A DNA stretch of 64,000 bases from Amborella trichopoda (lineage: Eukaryota > Streptophyta > Magnoliopsida > Amborellales > Amborellaceae), in contig NW_006497600.1 of assembly GCF_000471905.2 (NCBI RefSeq), forward strand, positions 771,547-835,546, given 5' to 3'. The translations under genes and the position numbers were made by a program. The number at the start of each line of letters is the position of its first letter. Position 1 is the first letter of the stretch. Below the pieces are notes generated by a model, which saw nothing but the letters and a program-made list of their open reading frames with translations, ran no database searches and had not been told where the DNA came from. Below, piece after piece: positions 46,231-62,956 of the stretch.

Positions 46231-46800
46231 TTACCAAAAAAAAAATTATGGTCTTCACAAAACCATCTTACATCAGCCATTTTAACTAAAAATTTCACCT
46301 CCAAGCAAATAAATTACATCCAATTGAGTACATTTTCTGATAAACAACAATATAAGGAATCAAAACCCTAAATTTTGAACACATTATCATTTATAAATCA
46401 AATCAAATCGATTAAAATGAGTAAAAAAACAAAGAACGCAGTTCTTCACAGACAACAATCATTGAATCTAAAAAATGAAGCTCAAATTGAATAAATCAGA
46501 TCAAATTGAGTACATATGATTATAAACAAGACTATAATGATTAAAAATCCTAGAAATCTAACACATGAATTGTAATATATCATGAACAAAAAATCGAAAG
46601 GCGGAAAAAAAAAAAAAAAAAAAAAACAACGGAAATGTTTTTTCACAGACATCACTGTGTTCATCTAAAAAATCAGGCTGTAATTGAGCAAATTAAACAA
46701 AATTGAATATGTTAAATGATAAAAGACACAATAACGATTAAAAACCATACAAATGTAACTCATTATTTTCAAAATATGCAGTGAAATTGATCATATTTTT
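46231..46800. other. AT-rich right arm of the hAT element
   Basis: No coding motif. It contains CAAATTGAGTAC/CAATTGAGTAC words and long A runs. Probably 5' non-coding or intron sequence of the transposase gene. Confidence 0.4.
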
Positions 46801-47176
46801 TTAATCACTGGTGCTGAATATTGTAGCACCATAAAAAAGGTCTAAAGATTATAAAAAAGTAAAAAAAATAAAAAAATATGTGGTTAAATTAAGATTAAGC
46901 AAAACACTTCAAAATGATGTTAAAAAGGTAGTAAAAAATATAGATTTTAAAAATCAATTTATGATTGGTTGTATTTTTTAAATAATCCAAAAAGATATGA
47001 AAAAATATAAAAATAAGTATTTATGATCAGAAAATTTATTTATTTTCAAAATTTTTGTAAAATTTTATAATATTCTTGAACTGGACACCCAACTCGAGAC
47101 AACTCGGGCTCAGAAACGACACGACCCCAAAATAACTCGAACGAGTAGAGCCACTTTATCGATCACTGGTTTTAAG

Positions 47177-47850
47177 AGGGAGGGGGCCTAGGAACTACCC
47201 TTCTACATCTCCTACACAAAAATCCCAAACTTTCCCATTACGCTTGCGGTTCTCTTTCTCATGCACTCTATACTAAGTTTCCTAATAACCATCCCATCTC
47301 TCTTTCGTTCCACTTTTTTTTGGATAAGACTGTTGGGGAGGTCCCTGCCTATTTTGCATTAACACTTTAAATTTTAAAAAAGTTGCAGCTCATCTTGACT
47401 AAAGCAAGATAAATGAAGTTTGGTGGACGAGAATGGCAAGAGTAAAACGAGATAAATGAAGTCCGTTGGATGAGAACATCATGTTGACCTCACGAAAACG
47501 TGAGTGATAGGCTACCCACGATTAAAAAGACGTTAATTTCACTTTACTATTGTATTTATAACAACCCCTCTTTGTTTATTTCTTTTAATCTCTCCTCTCC
47601 TCCATTGCGTGGGGATATGTAGCTAAATTTACCAAAAAGCTGACTTCAAAGAATCTCATCCCATGAGATAGTGCGCATCTTTTTCTAAGATTTCCTTTCT
47701 TCATCCTCCGGACCGAATGAAGATATGCTCCTTGCTTTAAGAAATTGCCAAATATAAAATCAAATACCTATCAAGTAAAGAAAAAAAAAACAGAAAAAAA
47801 GGCAGATAAAAAATAGTGTTTTGCAGAAATTGCACAATGAGAGATAATAT
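47177..47850. other. Intergenic, nothing recognised
   Basis: No frame with a recognisable domain and no repeat boundary. A short direct repeat around GAGATAAATGAAGT...GGACGAGAA lies near 47405-47470. Confidence 0.4.
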
Positions 47851-48110
47851 TGACTACAAACGAGTGCTATATAAGGAAATTATATAATGAGATCATTTAT
47901 GTGGTCACAATTAATACTGATCATGGATGTGAAATTGGGTGGTTGCATTTATGTCATTGATCAAGCTCAAAATTCAAACTACAATTTCACAAAACGTTAC
48001 GACACACCTAAGCTATCAGATTTCACATGAGATGGTTATAACTTATAAGTAATTATGATCTATTTTATACTAAATACAAATGGTTTCATTGTATACAATC
48101 CCATAATATA
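47851..48110. repeat. M3-family repeat
   Basis: Shares GGTCACAATTAATA, GGGTGGTTGCATTTATGTCA and an end ACAAATGGTTTCATTGTATA then CAATCCC with the inverted copies at 20932 and 24800-25421. Confidence 0.55.
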
Positions 48111-48717
48111 GGGACTTACCATGGAGAAATCAACGCATCGGTTTTCATTGTGGGTCAAATTTTTGTACTCGATCCCCTCGTTTTCATCTTCTTGGAAGTA
48201 AATATTTAGGTAATTTTTCCACAAAAAAAAAAGAGAGTAAATCTTTGGATAAATTCAGCTGTGTGCCTCCATGAAGTGGAGAGAGAAAATAGGAGAGAAA
48301 TCAAAGGATTACAAAATATACAATACTGAAATTGAGAGAGAGATATGGCTTTGGTCACAGAGAGCATAGATGGTCCCAAAAAAACTTGGAGAGAGAAAGA
48401 GAGAGCATGTGAGAGAAAGAGTAGGTGAAGAGTATGTAGTGGGTCTGGGCTTTTTGGGCAAAGAGTTGGAAATTTAGAGAGAGAAAGAATGGGAAAATAT
48501 GATAAAGCTTGAAGTTGGAAAATTTAGAGAGAAAAAGAATGGGAGAAGATGATGAGGCTTGTGATTCTTGGGTAAGGATTGTGGAAGAAGGCTAGATTTG
48601 AAAATAAGGTGTGTTACCTATGGAAGTGGTTAATCAGCGAAATGGAAATCTCACATTGGAATTACATCTTGTCGGCGGGCAGCTAAAATCACCCCAACGC
48701 TGTATATTCTTCTAAAG
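48111..48717. other. Intergenic with GA tracts
   Basis: Repeated GAGAGAGAAAGAATGGG-like words at about 48280-48560. No gene recognised. Confidence 0.4.
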
Positions 48718-49106
48718 AAAGGTTTATATAGAGTTGAGGCTCTAAACAATCAAATTAGAGCTCACTTCAAAATTTCGTTAGAAGAGGTTGTTTTGATGTC
48801 CAAATATCCTCAAATTGATCATCTCAATGTCAAAATGCATGGACATGGGAAAAAATATGGATATCAAGTTTTGGAAATAGTGCATCTTGTAATACATTTT
48901 TTTACCATAAATTTTTATGATTTTAAAATTTTCATACATATGCTCTATCTACACTAATTTTGAAGCTTTAAATTATGTAATTAAAGATAAAAATATATTT
49001 TAAGGTTATCACAAAGATTTTCATTATTAAAACCACATTTCTCGATAGTATTTGAAGGTACGCTCTATTTTGATTGTTTAGAGCTACGACTCTATACAAA
49101 CTGCAC
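48718..49106 (+). mobile_element. ~390-bp-family MITE (M1), full length
   Basis: Left end GGTTTATATAGAGTTGAGGC, then TCTAAACAATCAAATTAGAG. Right end GATTGTTTAGAGCTACGACT then CTATACAAACTGCAC. The ends are inverted copies over about 45 bp. One of the best-preserved copies; no clear flanking duplication. Confidence 0.88.
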
Positions 49107-49109
49107 TGT

Positions 49110-49440
49110 AGTAAGTAAAGCCTCACTTCAACACTAATGAAAAACTGCATTTCTTGCGTCGGTAAACCTTCAAATCAATCATCTTGGATTTGACCATTAT
49201 GATTGTAAAAAAAAAAAAATTTCAAGCCCTAAAAATAATGTATAATGTAACACATTATATAGACGAACTCCATTTTACCTTAAAAATAAATGTGGACGAA
49301 TCCGTCAGATTTGTACTATTTTTTTAACTTCAAAATTTATAGTCGGTGTTGAAAATTGATTTTAGAGCTATCATGAAAATTTCAATACCCAAATTACCTT
49401 TCAAAAGGATATTTGAGATCAGGTTTTACTTTTTTTTATT
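49110..49440 (+). repeat. Highly diverged M1-like repeat
   Basis: Follows the order of the M1 interior: AATCAATCATCTTGGATTTG, TTTCAAGCCCTAAAAATAAT, AACTTCAAAATTTATAGTCG and GGATATTTGAGATCAGG. The ends are poorly kept. It directly abuts the copy at 48718-49106. Confidence 0.5.
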
Positions 49441-49639
49441 TTTTTCATAAAATCTAGGCCCAATAGAAACTCCATCCTATTTTAAATACACCGGAACACT
49501 CCGCTTGAGATATAAATTTTCGACACCTAATGTATTGTGACAAGAACGCCCTCTCAACAACTCTCATGGAATAGGCAGCAAGTCGACATCCACAACTCTC
49601 AACTCTCTCTCTCTCTCTCTCTCTCTCAATATGTATAAG

Positions 49640-50016
49640 AAAAGGCAGGAGTTTATATGAGGTGTGATGTACGAGTATGGTGCACCTAAAAAACCCAATA
49701 GGAAAAGTTGTTGAAAACCCTTAAAGCGATCATCTTGACCTTGAGATTCATAAACATGAAAAAATGGGATTTCTAGTCCTAAACAAAGTTTATCTTTTAA
49801 CACATTATCTTGACTGTCCATTTTCAAGATTTTCAAATGTTTATAAATATGCTTGATTGTCATCATTTCTGAAACTTTAAATTTCATAATTGGAGGCAAT
49901 AATAGATTTTCATATCATCGCAAGGCTTTGCAGCACTGAAATTGCATTTTTGACATAGTTTTGAGGAGCACCTTACTTCAATATTACAAGGTTGACACTT
50001 TTTACAAACCTCACCC
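49640..50016 (+). mobile_element. ~390-bp-family MITE (M1), diverged copy
   Basis: Shares AGCGATCATCTTGACCTTGA, TTTTCAAGATTTTCAAATGT and the end TTTTTACAAACCTCACCC. A CT run lies just upstream (about 49600-49627). Confidence 0.7.
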
Positions 50017-50026
50017 ATAATAATAG

Positions 50027-50243
50027 GGATTGCATGTTAGAAGACAACTAACTTTTGGTATAAGAAAGCCATAATTATTTTTAGCCATTGGATATGGTGT
50101 CTGGGGATTGAATTTTTTATAATATTCAAGAAATTTTATTTTAGACTTTGTTCCTACCCAATAACACATCCCTAACCACCCGATTTTACATCTAAAGGTT
50201 AATAACAGTTGTGATCTCCTTATACCAAAAATAAATAATCTTA
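50027..50243. repeat. M3-family repeat with inverted ends
   Basis: Left AGGGATTGCATGTTAGAAGA then TTTTGGTATAAGAAAGCCAT; right GTTGTGATCTCCTTATACCA then AAAATAAATAATC. The two ends are inverted copies of each other. Confidence 0.55.
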
Positions 50244-50252
50244 TTTATATAT

Positions 50253-50646
50253 AGAAAAAGTCTATATAAGGTTGCAATCTTAAAATTTAGAACTATAGAT
50301 GCACTTCAAAAATCTATTGGAAAAAGTTGTTTTAATGTTCAAAAACTCTCTAATTGAGCATCTCGACATAGAGATGTATGATTATGAAAGAAAAATGGAT
50401 TTTTATTCTCAGAAATAGTGCATCTTACATCACATTGTCTAGACCTTCCTTTTCAAAATTGTCATATGTTTTTAGATCTGCTTGATTTTAACTGTTTTTG
50501 GAGTCTAAAATTTTATAATTGGATATGAAAATAGATAATAAGATAATCTTAAAAATATTTTACATCAAAATTATATGTTATGATCAAATTTGAATGTGCG
50601 CCTTTATTGGATTGTTTAAAGTTGCAACCTTATAAAAACCACACCC
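50253..50646 (+). mobile_element. ~390-bp-family MITE (M1), full length
   Basis: Left AGTCTATATAAGGTTGCAAT, right GGATTGTTTAAAGTTGCAAC then CTTATAAAAACCACACCC. Flanks TTTATATAT (50244-50252) and TTTATATCT (50647-50655) agree at eight of nine. A stub of another M1 end lies at about 50811-50873 (AAAGTTGAGGCCTTAAACAA). Confidence 0.85.
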
Positions 50647-50879
50647 TTTATATCTTGCTTTGTAAATAATGGACCGTATTCAGCTATTGTTTACCTCAAA
50701 GCATACATACGAATCATGTTCTCTTTGCCTCATAGCTAAAGAAAGCATTTAATATGTATCCCAAAGCCCTACTATCCCATTACTGAAATTCAGCATGGTT
50801 ATTAGTATAAGGGTGTGTTTTGTATAAAGTTGAGGCCTTAAACAATCAAAATAAGATGCACCTTCAAACAATCAACATG

Positions 50880-52484
50880 GTGATTGGTACGAGAGATGAT
50901 GGGAGATAAGAGAGCCACAGTGAGAGAGATAGAGTGGGGAGTGCCCCCCTTAGGGTTTTTTTTGAGAGGAGAGAGTTTCCAAGATAAGAGAGAAGTTTCC
51001 TTCTAAGTGGGTATGGCCCCTAATTTTCGTAAGAGAGAGAGAGAGAATTTCTCTACTAGGGGCGTGCCCCTCTTATTATATATAGGAGAGAGAAGAGGGA
51101 TTTTAAGAATAAGAGATTTGGTGTAGAGATTTGGGTAGAGTACTCTTCTTTTTATAGTGCTTGAACAAATTTAGGGTTTTTTTTTTTGCTTGCTACTCAT
51201 GTGAAATTGAATATGCATTATTGATCTTGGATGATTTGTGAGGTGAAAAATATAAGCTTTACATTTCATAGATAAGTCATCAACATCATATGGAAGGTAC
51301 TAAAACCATTATCTCTCACTTTCTAAACTATTTTTCCATCAATTAATTAAAATAAGAAATTAATATATTTTATGCATAATCCTTTTCATACATTCCAAAA
51401 TATCATTCAAATTTTCCTCAAAGCTTAAACTTTTTTAAACAACACAAACTTATGTTAAAAAGCTTTTAGAGATTGATGTTTACAAGATAGAAAGTCTCCA
51501 TAAGTGGGGTGTACCACCCATTGTGGCACATAATGGGTCCCACCCAATTTGCTATGTTGACCTTAAAAGACCTATTAGACCTCCCATACAATTATATTAG
51601 TTTTTATATTTTTAGAATATATAAAATTATTATTTCAATATTTAAATTATTATAAAATCAATATCTATGGTTTTATAAATCCAAATTTGATAAATAAAAT
51701 ATTCAGAGATTGCGAAGAACTCAAGTAACAAGTCTAAAAATTATATATTATTAAAATAAACAACATTAAATACTTTGATAGGAAAATGATCTATATAGTC
51801 TAGGAATAAATATCCATCGGGGCACTCCATGTCCCACTGTGAACTATAAACCACACATGCTTTCTCAATCCGACCCAGCATTGCTCATGACTCACAGTCC
51901 ATGCATGGGATCATTAGTGGGTTACCAAAGTCTAGCCAATAGGCAAGAAGTTGCAGTCCCAGTATATGAATTTCAGATCTCCCCTTGGAGACGAAACCAA
52001 GGTCATCCTAGCTTGATGCAATCCATTGCTTGATGGTGAACATGGTGTATCTCTTGCATATGCACACGTTTCACCCTAAAAAGTGGTTCGCATTCCCGAA
52101 AATGACTATCAATGTGCATGCGGTGTGATGGTACAAATGATGAGGCTTTGGCCTCATCTATGAAGGCCTCCATCATACACAATGGTCACATAGTCCCCCA
52201 GCTCACTCTTTCGAGGATACTCCAACTTCATTAAGGGATAGCATATCTAAACCTTATGGATTTGTTTCTCAATGCCTAGGTAGTATGAGTGTTCCACAAC
52301 TAGACTGACCTAGCACGTTAAGCACAGTCTAATATCAACAAACATTATTTACTTAATATGGTCCACACGGGACCACACTTGCACTGAGTTCAAGTTCCAC
52401 TATATAATTATTTTGCATGCACTCATAAGACCTTTTTCCTTAGTATAAAATTAAGGACAAGCTTTCTATGCCTCCCCTACAACA
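50880..52484 (-). mobile_element. Long-LTR family, copy C (minus), truncated
   Basis: Its minus-strand start TGTTGTAGGGGAGGCATAG (ending at 52484) is preceded, 13 bases upstream on that strand, by a purine tract AAGGGGGAGAA, as for a 3' LTR. Its order matches 30253-32175: GGTCTTATGAGTGC, then CTCAGTG-AAGTGTGGTC, then GGGTCGGATTGAGAAAGC, then the GAGAGA-rich region. The 3' end is lost near the M1 stub at 50811-50873. No coding region seen to the right. Confidence 0.55.
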
Positions 52485-52564
52485 TGGAAGTTCTATTCTC
52501 CCCCTTATCGAACCATCCATTCTAATGGAGGGCTAATATTGCCCCAATCACAATGTCACGTCTC

Positions 52565-52945
52565 TACACTATTTTATTTTTAATTTTTTTCTATAAACTA
52601 TTTTGATACCAAATTTTGAACGTCCATTCTTCTATTAAACTGATACTAGCAGAAAAATATATATTTTTTTTCAATAAAATAAAATGACTAAAATACATCT
52701 GAAAGTTTCAAGGGCTATTTTGGTTATTATATTTTATCGAAAAAATTATTTTTAAGATTTTTTATAGATGCGCCCCAATGAGAAATTGGCATGTACCAAA
52801 TTTCATATTCATACAATTTATATAAAAAAAAACTAAAAATAAAAACAAAATCAAACGGTGAATGGCTCTCTTGATCAAAATTGAACGGCTGGATGGTAAG
52901 GAGAGGATATAACTTCTATGCTATAGGGAAGCATAGAAACCTGTC
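52565..52945. repeat. Relative of the M2 Mutator-like MITE, left arm shortened
   Basis: Inverted arms ATTTTATTTTTAATTTTTTT-CTATAAA and (reverse complement) GTTTTTATTTTTAGTTTTTTT-ATATAAA flank a middle with AGGGCTATTTTGGTTATTAT. This resembles 19140-19583 (AGGGGTATTTCGATCATTTT). No target duplication found. Confidence 0.5.
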
Positions 52946-53220
52946 CCTAAATTAATTTGTGTCGCAACTCTAGAGTCCTTGATTTTGGCCGGGCCACTTT
53001 GGATTCCTTCCTTGATTATGTATTCCGTCCCTAATTTTGTATTGGGATTTGGATAGGGACAAGACAATCCAAAGCATTTTTAAATAGGTAATAGGAAATC
53101 CCTCTTACAATTTTCAAAAGAGGGGATATAAATGTTTATAGATGATATTGATGAAGTTGGTATTCTTCAAACGGCGCGGTTATAATTTAATCCTAATTTT
53201 TATAAAATACATAATCTTTA

Positions 53221-53520
53221 AAGATGATGAAGGCCAGGCCTGCACATATAGAAATACGGGCTTGGCAATAAATATATATTTTTGAATATAATTTAATCCT
53301 AATTTTTATAGAATATATAATCTTTAACATCGAGATCATGAATATGAAAAAAAAAAAGATTGAAAACTAAAATTATATTAAGAAAACATTTGAACAATTA
53401 GTTACGAATTGCTTTTAAATGGACCACCTATTTGCGTCGGATCTTTAAGATAGATGCTTTATACTTCTAGACCGCCGCATATTGTAGAAATGCGATCCAG
53501 CCCGCATAAAATAATCGTTC
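53221..53520 (-). repeat. M4-family repeat, inverted copy
   Basis: Begins near GCACATATAGAAATACGGGC and ends with ATCTTTAAGATAGATGCTTT then GTAGAAATGCGATCCAGCCC, the inverse of the order at 27027-27285. Confidence 0.5.
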
Positions 53521-53880
53521 TTCTTCAAATTTCGAGGTCTTTTTCTAGTAGAGGTGACTAGCATGTTGGTGGCAACTAGAGCATTTTTAAATGCGATAGC
53601 ATCTCTATCTTTTATTTATTTGATTGGAAACTCTTGACTACTATTGTTTAGCTAGTTGTTAATTTGGTTGACCTCATGCCTGATATTTTATTTCCCACAA
53701 GTTAGCGTAGGGCCATGTTCTTATGAGAAAAGGTAGAGCTGTCCCTAAAATCCATTCAGAAAATGTAGTTAATGACACCCGGAACTCAAAATCAATTTAT
53801 GCAACGGAAAATAAAGTGGGAAAAAGACAAATGCCCCTCTTACTATAAGAGAAAGGAGGATAGGTATGAGAAAGGAAGCC
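53521..53880. other. Intergenic, nothing recognised
   Basis: No motif or repeat seen. Confidence 0.4.
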
Positions 53881-53889
53881 AGGAATGGG

Positions 53890-53995
53890 GTAGAGGTGCC
53901 AACATCCGGACTTGCCCGGCCCAAAAAGCCCGACGTGCTTGGGCCACCTTTGACCCAGTTTGGCCTAGCCTGGAGCCCTGGACTGGGACGTAGAT
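53890..53995. repeat. GGCCC-rich repeat relic
   Basis: GTAGAGGTGCCAACATCCGG then CTTGCCCGGCCCAAAAAGCC, in the style of 14605-14815 and 23240-23612. The overlapping plus frames come from this repeat. Confidence 0.4.
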
Positions 53996-54558
53996 TAGGG
54001 AATGTTCATGCGTGTAACACTTATAAATTATTGCGGAAAGATATATACTCCCACTATAATTGTAATTCTAAATAAATGTTTAAATCTATGAAAAGCCCAC
54101 CGACCCCTGATTAAAAGAAAAAAGAAACTTTAACCCTCTCTTTCCCTTTTTTATTGTTTAAATAATAATATTTATTTTTTAACAATTGTTTTTTTTATTC
54201 AAATGATGGGGCTAATATTAATTATTTACTTATTTTATAACCCCATTATCTGAATAAAATTTGGGATGCCACTTCAAACTATTTGGGTGTTCAAGAGAGA
54301 TAGATACAGGGGATCATGGGAGGTCAAAATAAAGAGGTGGAAGGAAGAGAGAAAGAGGGGTTGCTTTACTAGGGTTTACATTACAAGACAAGTAAAAAAA
54401 TGAGAAAAAACGAATATTGTGATTTGGACCAACAAAAGGTACGCATAGGTTTAAATGTTGCTTTTTTTAATTTAGAGGGGCCCATGGAACGTAAAGTCTA
54501 TTTTGAATCACAATCAAAGGAATAGGTATTTATCTTTTGTCTTAAATTTATTTATTTT
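53996..54558. other. Intergenic, nothing recognised
   Basis: AT-rich with one short GA run near 54290. No gene seen. Confidence 0.4.
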
Positions 54559-54948
54559 GGGTTGCAGTTTGTACAAAGGCTCTAAACAATCAAATTAGAA
54601 CCTACTTTCAAATAGTATCGAGAAATGTAGTTTCAATACTAAAAATCTTTGTGATAGCTTTAAAATATATTTTTATCTTTATTTATAAAGTTTAAAGCTT
54701 AAAAAATAGTGTAGATCGACAAATCTATGAAAACTTGAAAATCTTGAAAATGGACTGTCCAAAAATGTGTTACAAAATGTACTATTTCCAAAACTTGAAA
54801 TTCATTATATTCTTATGTCTATACACCTTGACGTTGAGATGATCAATTTGAAGATATTTGGGCATCAAAACAACCTCTTCTAATGAATTTTTTATTTGTA
54901 GGCTCCAATTTGATTGCTTAGAGCCTCAACTCTATATAAACTTTTCCC
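54559..54948 (-). mobile_element. ~390-bp-family MITE (M1), inverted full-length copy
   Basis: Left GGGTTGCAGTTTGTACAAAG, then GCTCTAAACAATCAAATTAG. Right TTTGATTGCTTAGAGCCTCA then ACTCTATATAAACTTTTCCC. Flanks TTTATTTT (54551-54558) and TTTATTTA (54949-54956) agree at seven of eight. Confidence 0.9.
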
Positions 54949-55059
54949 TTTATTTAATAAAGTCTATTTTGAATTACAAAGGAACGGGTATGTCTTTTGT
55001 CTTAAATTTATTTATTTAATAATTCCTTTGAGAAAGAAAAATTAAGGAGAAACATTGAG

Positions 55060-55285
55060 TTGGGCTTTAACCTAGACTGCCCCCTGGGGCAGCAAAGGCC
55101 AGGCGCAAGCTCGATCTCTAGGCCATTTTTATGGCTGTGGTGGCTTAGATCATTTAGAGCTGGACTTTCCCGTCGGGTAGGGCACTCCGCCCCTTGCCGG
55201 CCCGAAAGAAAGAGAGCGGTTTGGTTGGTCGTGCCGGAGCCACTGGTCCAGAAGGGTACTCGCCCCATCGCCAACGCGAATTAAC
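55060..55285. other. GC-rich island of unknown nature
   Basis: Base composition is clearly richer in G and C than the surroundings (for example CTGCCCCCTGGGGCAGC with a hairpin, and GGGCACTCCGCCCCTTGCC). Long frames run on both strands (55060-55284 plus, 55008-55274 minus). Such mirrored frames are usual in GC-rich DNA and no domain is recognisable. Confidence 0.4.
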
Positions 55286-55317
55286 GTGAGAAGAGAGAGA
55301 GAGAGTATAAGTGAGAG

Positions 55318-55738
55318 CAATGTTCCAAAGCACTACTTGGGCAAGTACTCAGGCCCATGCTCGATATTCGGGGCGAGTACTACAGCATTAAAAAAATTAT
55401 TAAAAAAATGTATGTTTAAAGTAATATTAAGCAAACCATATCAAAATAAAGTTAAATACGTAGTAAAAAATAAAATTTTAAAAATAAACTTGTGATTTAG
55501 TGTATTTTTGAAACAATCTAAAAAAGTGAGAAAAACGTAAAAGTTAATATTTATAGCCAAAAATACTTTCCAATCTTAAATAGAAATATAAAAAATATAT
55601 CATAAATAAATTTTTTATTTTATAATTTTTTAAATTTTTTAATTTTTTTTAATATCTCCAAATGAGACACTCAACTTGGTAAAACTCGACCCCGACAGGA
55701 CCCAAGTACTCGGGACTCGACCGAGTAATCAAACATTG
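55318..55738. mobile_element. hAT MITE (H1 family), 421 bp
   Basis: The left end is CAATGTTCCAAAGCACTACT, the reverse-complemented right end CAATGTTTGATTACTCGG. Flanks AGTGAGAG (55310-55317) and AATGAGAG (55739-55746) agree at seven of eight. The interior is AT-rich and matches 46830-47160 in direct and 29702-30201 in inverted orientation. No coding capacity. Confidence 0.88.
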
Positions 55739-55864
55739 AATGAGAGAGGGGTTGGGTCAATGGCATTGAAGAAAAAATCCGGTAGTCTAACTGATAATCG
55801 TCAAGTTAGATCGGAATAATCGTCAGGTTAGATCGGAACTGATTAGTTTCGATGATCGTTGATA

Positions 55865-56035
55865 TTTTTATTTTTAAAAAAAAATGATATAAAATCCTAA
55901 AAAAATAAAAAATTTTATTCGTAATACATTTTTTTTCTTGTTTTTCACCGCTATGGTAAAGATTGGAAATTGTTTTTGCTATTAATACTTATTTTTATAT
56001 TTTCATATTTTTAATCCATTTAACCGGTCCGATTT
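55865..56035. repeat. Fragment related to H1 MITEs
   Basis: AAAAATTTTATTCGTAATAC then GGTAAAGATTGGAAATTGTT and TAATACTTATTTTTATATTT parallels the middle of 29702-30201 in direct orientation. The true ends are not visible. The sequence before it (55795-55860) has a short duplicated AGTTAGATCGGAA block. Confidence 0.55.
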
Positions 56036-56730
56036 GATTTTTGGGATACAAAAGCGGCTGTGAGCGAGTTGGTGAGAGCCCGAGAACATAGGGAAGAGTG
56101 GGAGAGGGAGAGGGAGAGGGAGAGAGAGAGAAAAGAAAGAGGACGGAGAGGGAAGAGAGAAAAGAAAGAGGAGAGAGAGGGAAGAGAGAGAGGGGAGCAT
56201 CACGTGTTGGGCACGTAGCTTTTAAGTGGTTGTAACGCATCGCCTAAGGATGGGTTCGTCTTCTACCTACAAACCCGAGGATTCTCATTCTCTCTCTTCT
56301 CTCTCTCTCTCTCTCTCTCACATTACAACGCAATCACCTTCTCTTTCTCTCTCTACCCACTCTCTTTCTCACTCTAAGTTCCTTAACAACCCTCCCCTAT
56401 TTGTCTCCGAAGTTTCTGCGATGAGCATCTGACCGTTGATGACCAGATCGACGGCTACTAATCCTCCTTTTGCTAAGATCCTAACCAAGGTTAAGTTAAC
56501 GAAAGTTAGATGCCCCATGAATGGTAGTTGCCCGCCCTCTACGAGGTTTCTTGTATATCGCTTTCGGAAAAGCCTACTCTCTCTCTCTCTCTCGTCCCTT
56601 TTCTTCTCTCTTAAAACGCTCATCTCTCTCTATCTCTCTCCCATGTAACCATTATCTCTCTCCTCTCTATCTCCATCTCTCTCTTATGTAACAATTATCT
56701 CTCTCCTTTCTCTCTTACTATCTCTCTCTC
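56036..56730 (+). promoter_or_regulatory. Aspartic protease upstream region: GA/CT tracts and CACGTG box
   Basis: A long GA-rich segment (56095-56195), a G-box CACGTG (56201-56206) followed by GCACGTAG, then CT-rich tracts (56290-56400, 56575-56640, 56655-56730). The low-complexity frames here on both strands are not genes. The regulatory reading is inferred from position. Confidence 0.45.

Positions 56731-62956
<6,226 letters not shown>

Larger units (their letters stand above)
41829..46810 (-). mobile_element. hAT DNA transposon with transposase relic (H2 family)
   Basis: The left terminus CAATGGTTTAAAAAGTTGAT and the right terminus (reverse complement) CAGTGATTAAAAAAATATGA form ~22-bp inverted repeats matching at about 18 positions with one gap. 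Flanking octamers CTGTTGAA (41821-41828) and GTGCTGAA (46811-46818) agree at six of eight. The element encodes a DUF659/hAT-dimerisation transposase on the minus strand and contains the assembly gap. The left subterminal region is rich in GATCCGG/GGATCGGG words. A terminal relative starts at 32727. Confidence 0.68.
41734..47168. mobile_element. hAT MITE (H1 family) carrying a nested hAT transposase element
   Basis: A perfect 8-bp duplication GTTTTAAG lies at 41726-41733 and 47169-47176. The outer ends are CAGTATTAGAAAATGCG and, reverse-complemented, CAGTGATCGATAAAGTGG. The left 95 bp (GAGTAATCG/ACTCGG words) and the right ~350 bp (46819-47168) together resemble the 421-bp element at 55318-55738. 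Examples are GTAGTAAAAAATA followed by ATTTTAAAAAT, and ACACCCAACTCGAG against ACACTCAACTTGG. The middle, 41829-46810, is a later insertion. An alternative reading is one large autonomous element from 41734 to 47168. Confidence 0.75.

Noticed and set aside
51839..52033. 64-codon plus frame
   Set aside because: It lies inside long-LTR fragment C and matches, inverted, non-coding parts of 30253-32175.
55008..55284. Overlapping frames on both strands as a gene
   Set aside because: Mirrored frames are expected in GC-rich DNA; no domain, splice context or leader was seen.
55995..56650. Several Ser/Leu-rich frames upstream of the protease
   Set aside because: They are translations of GA/CT microsatellites in the promoter and leader region.
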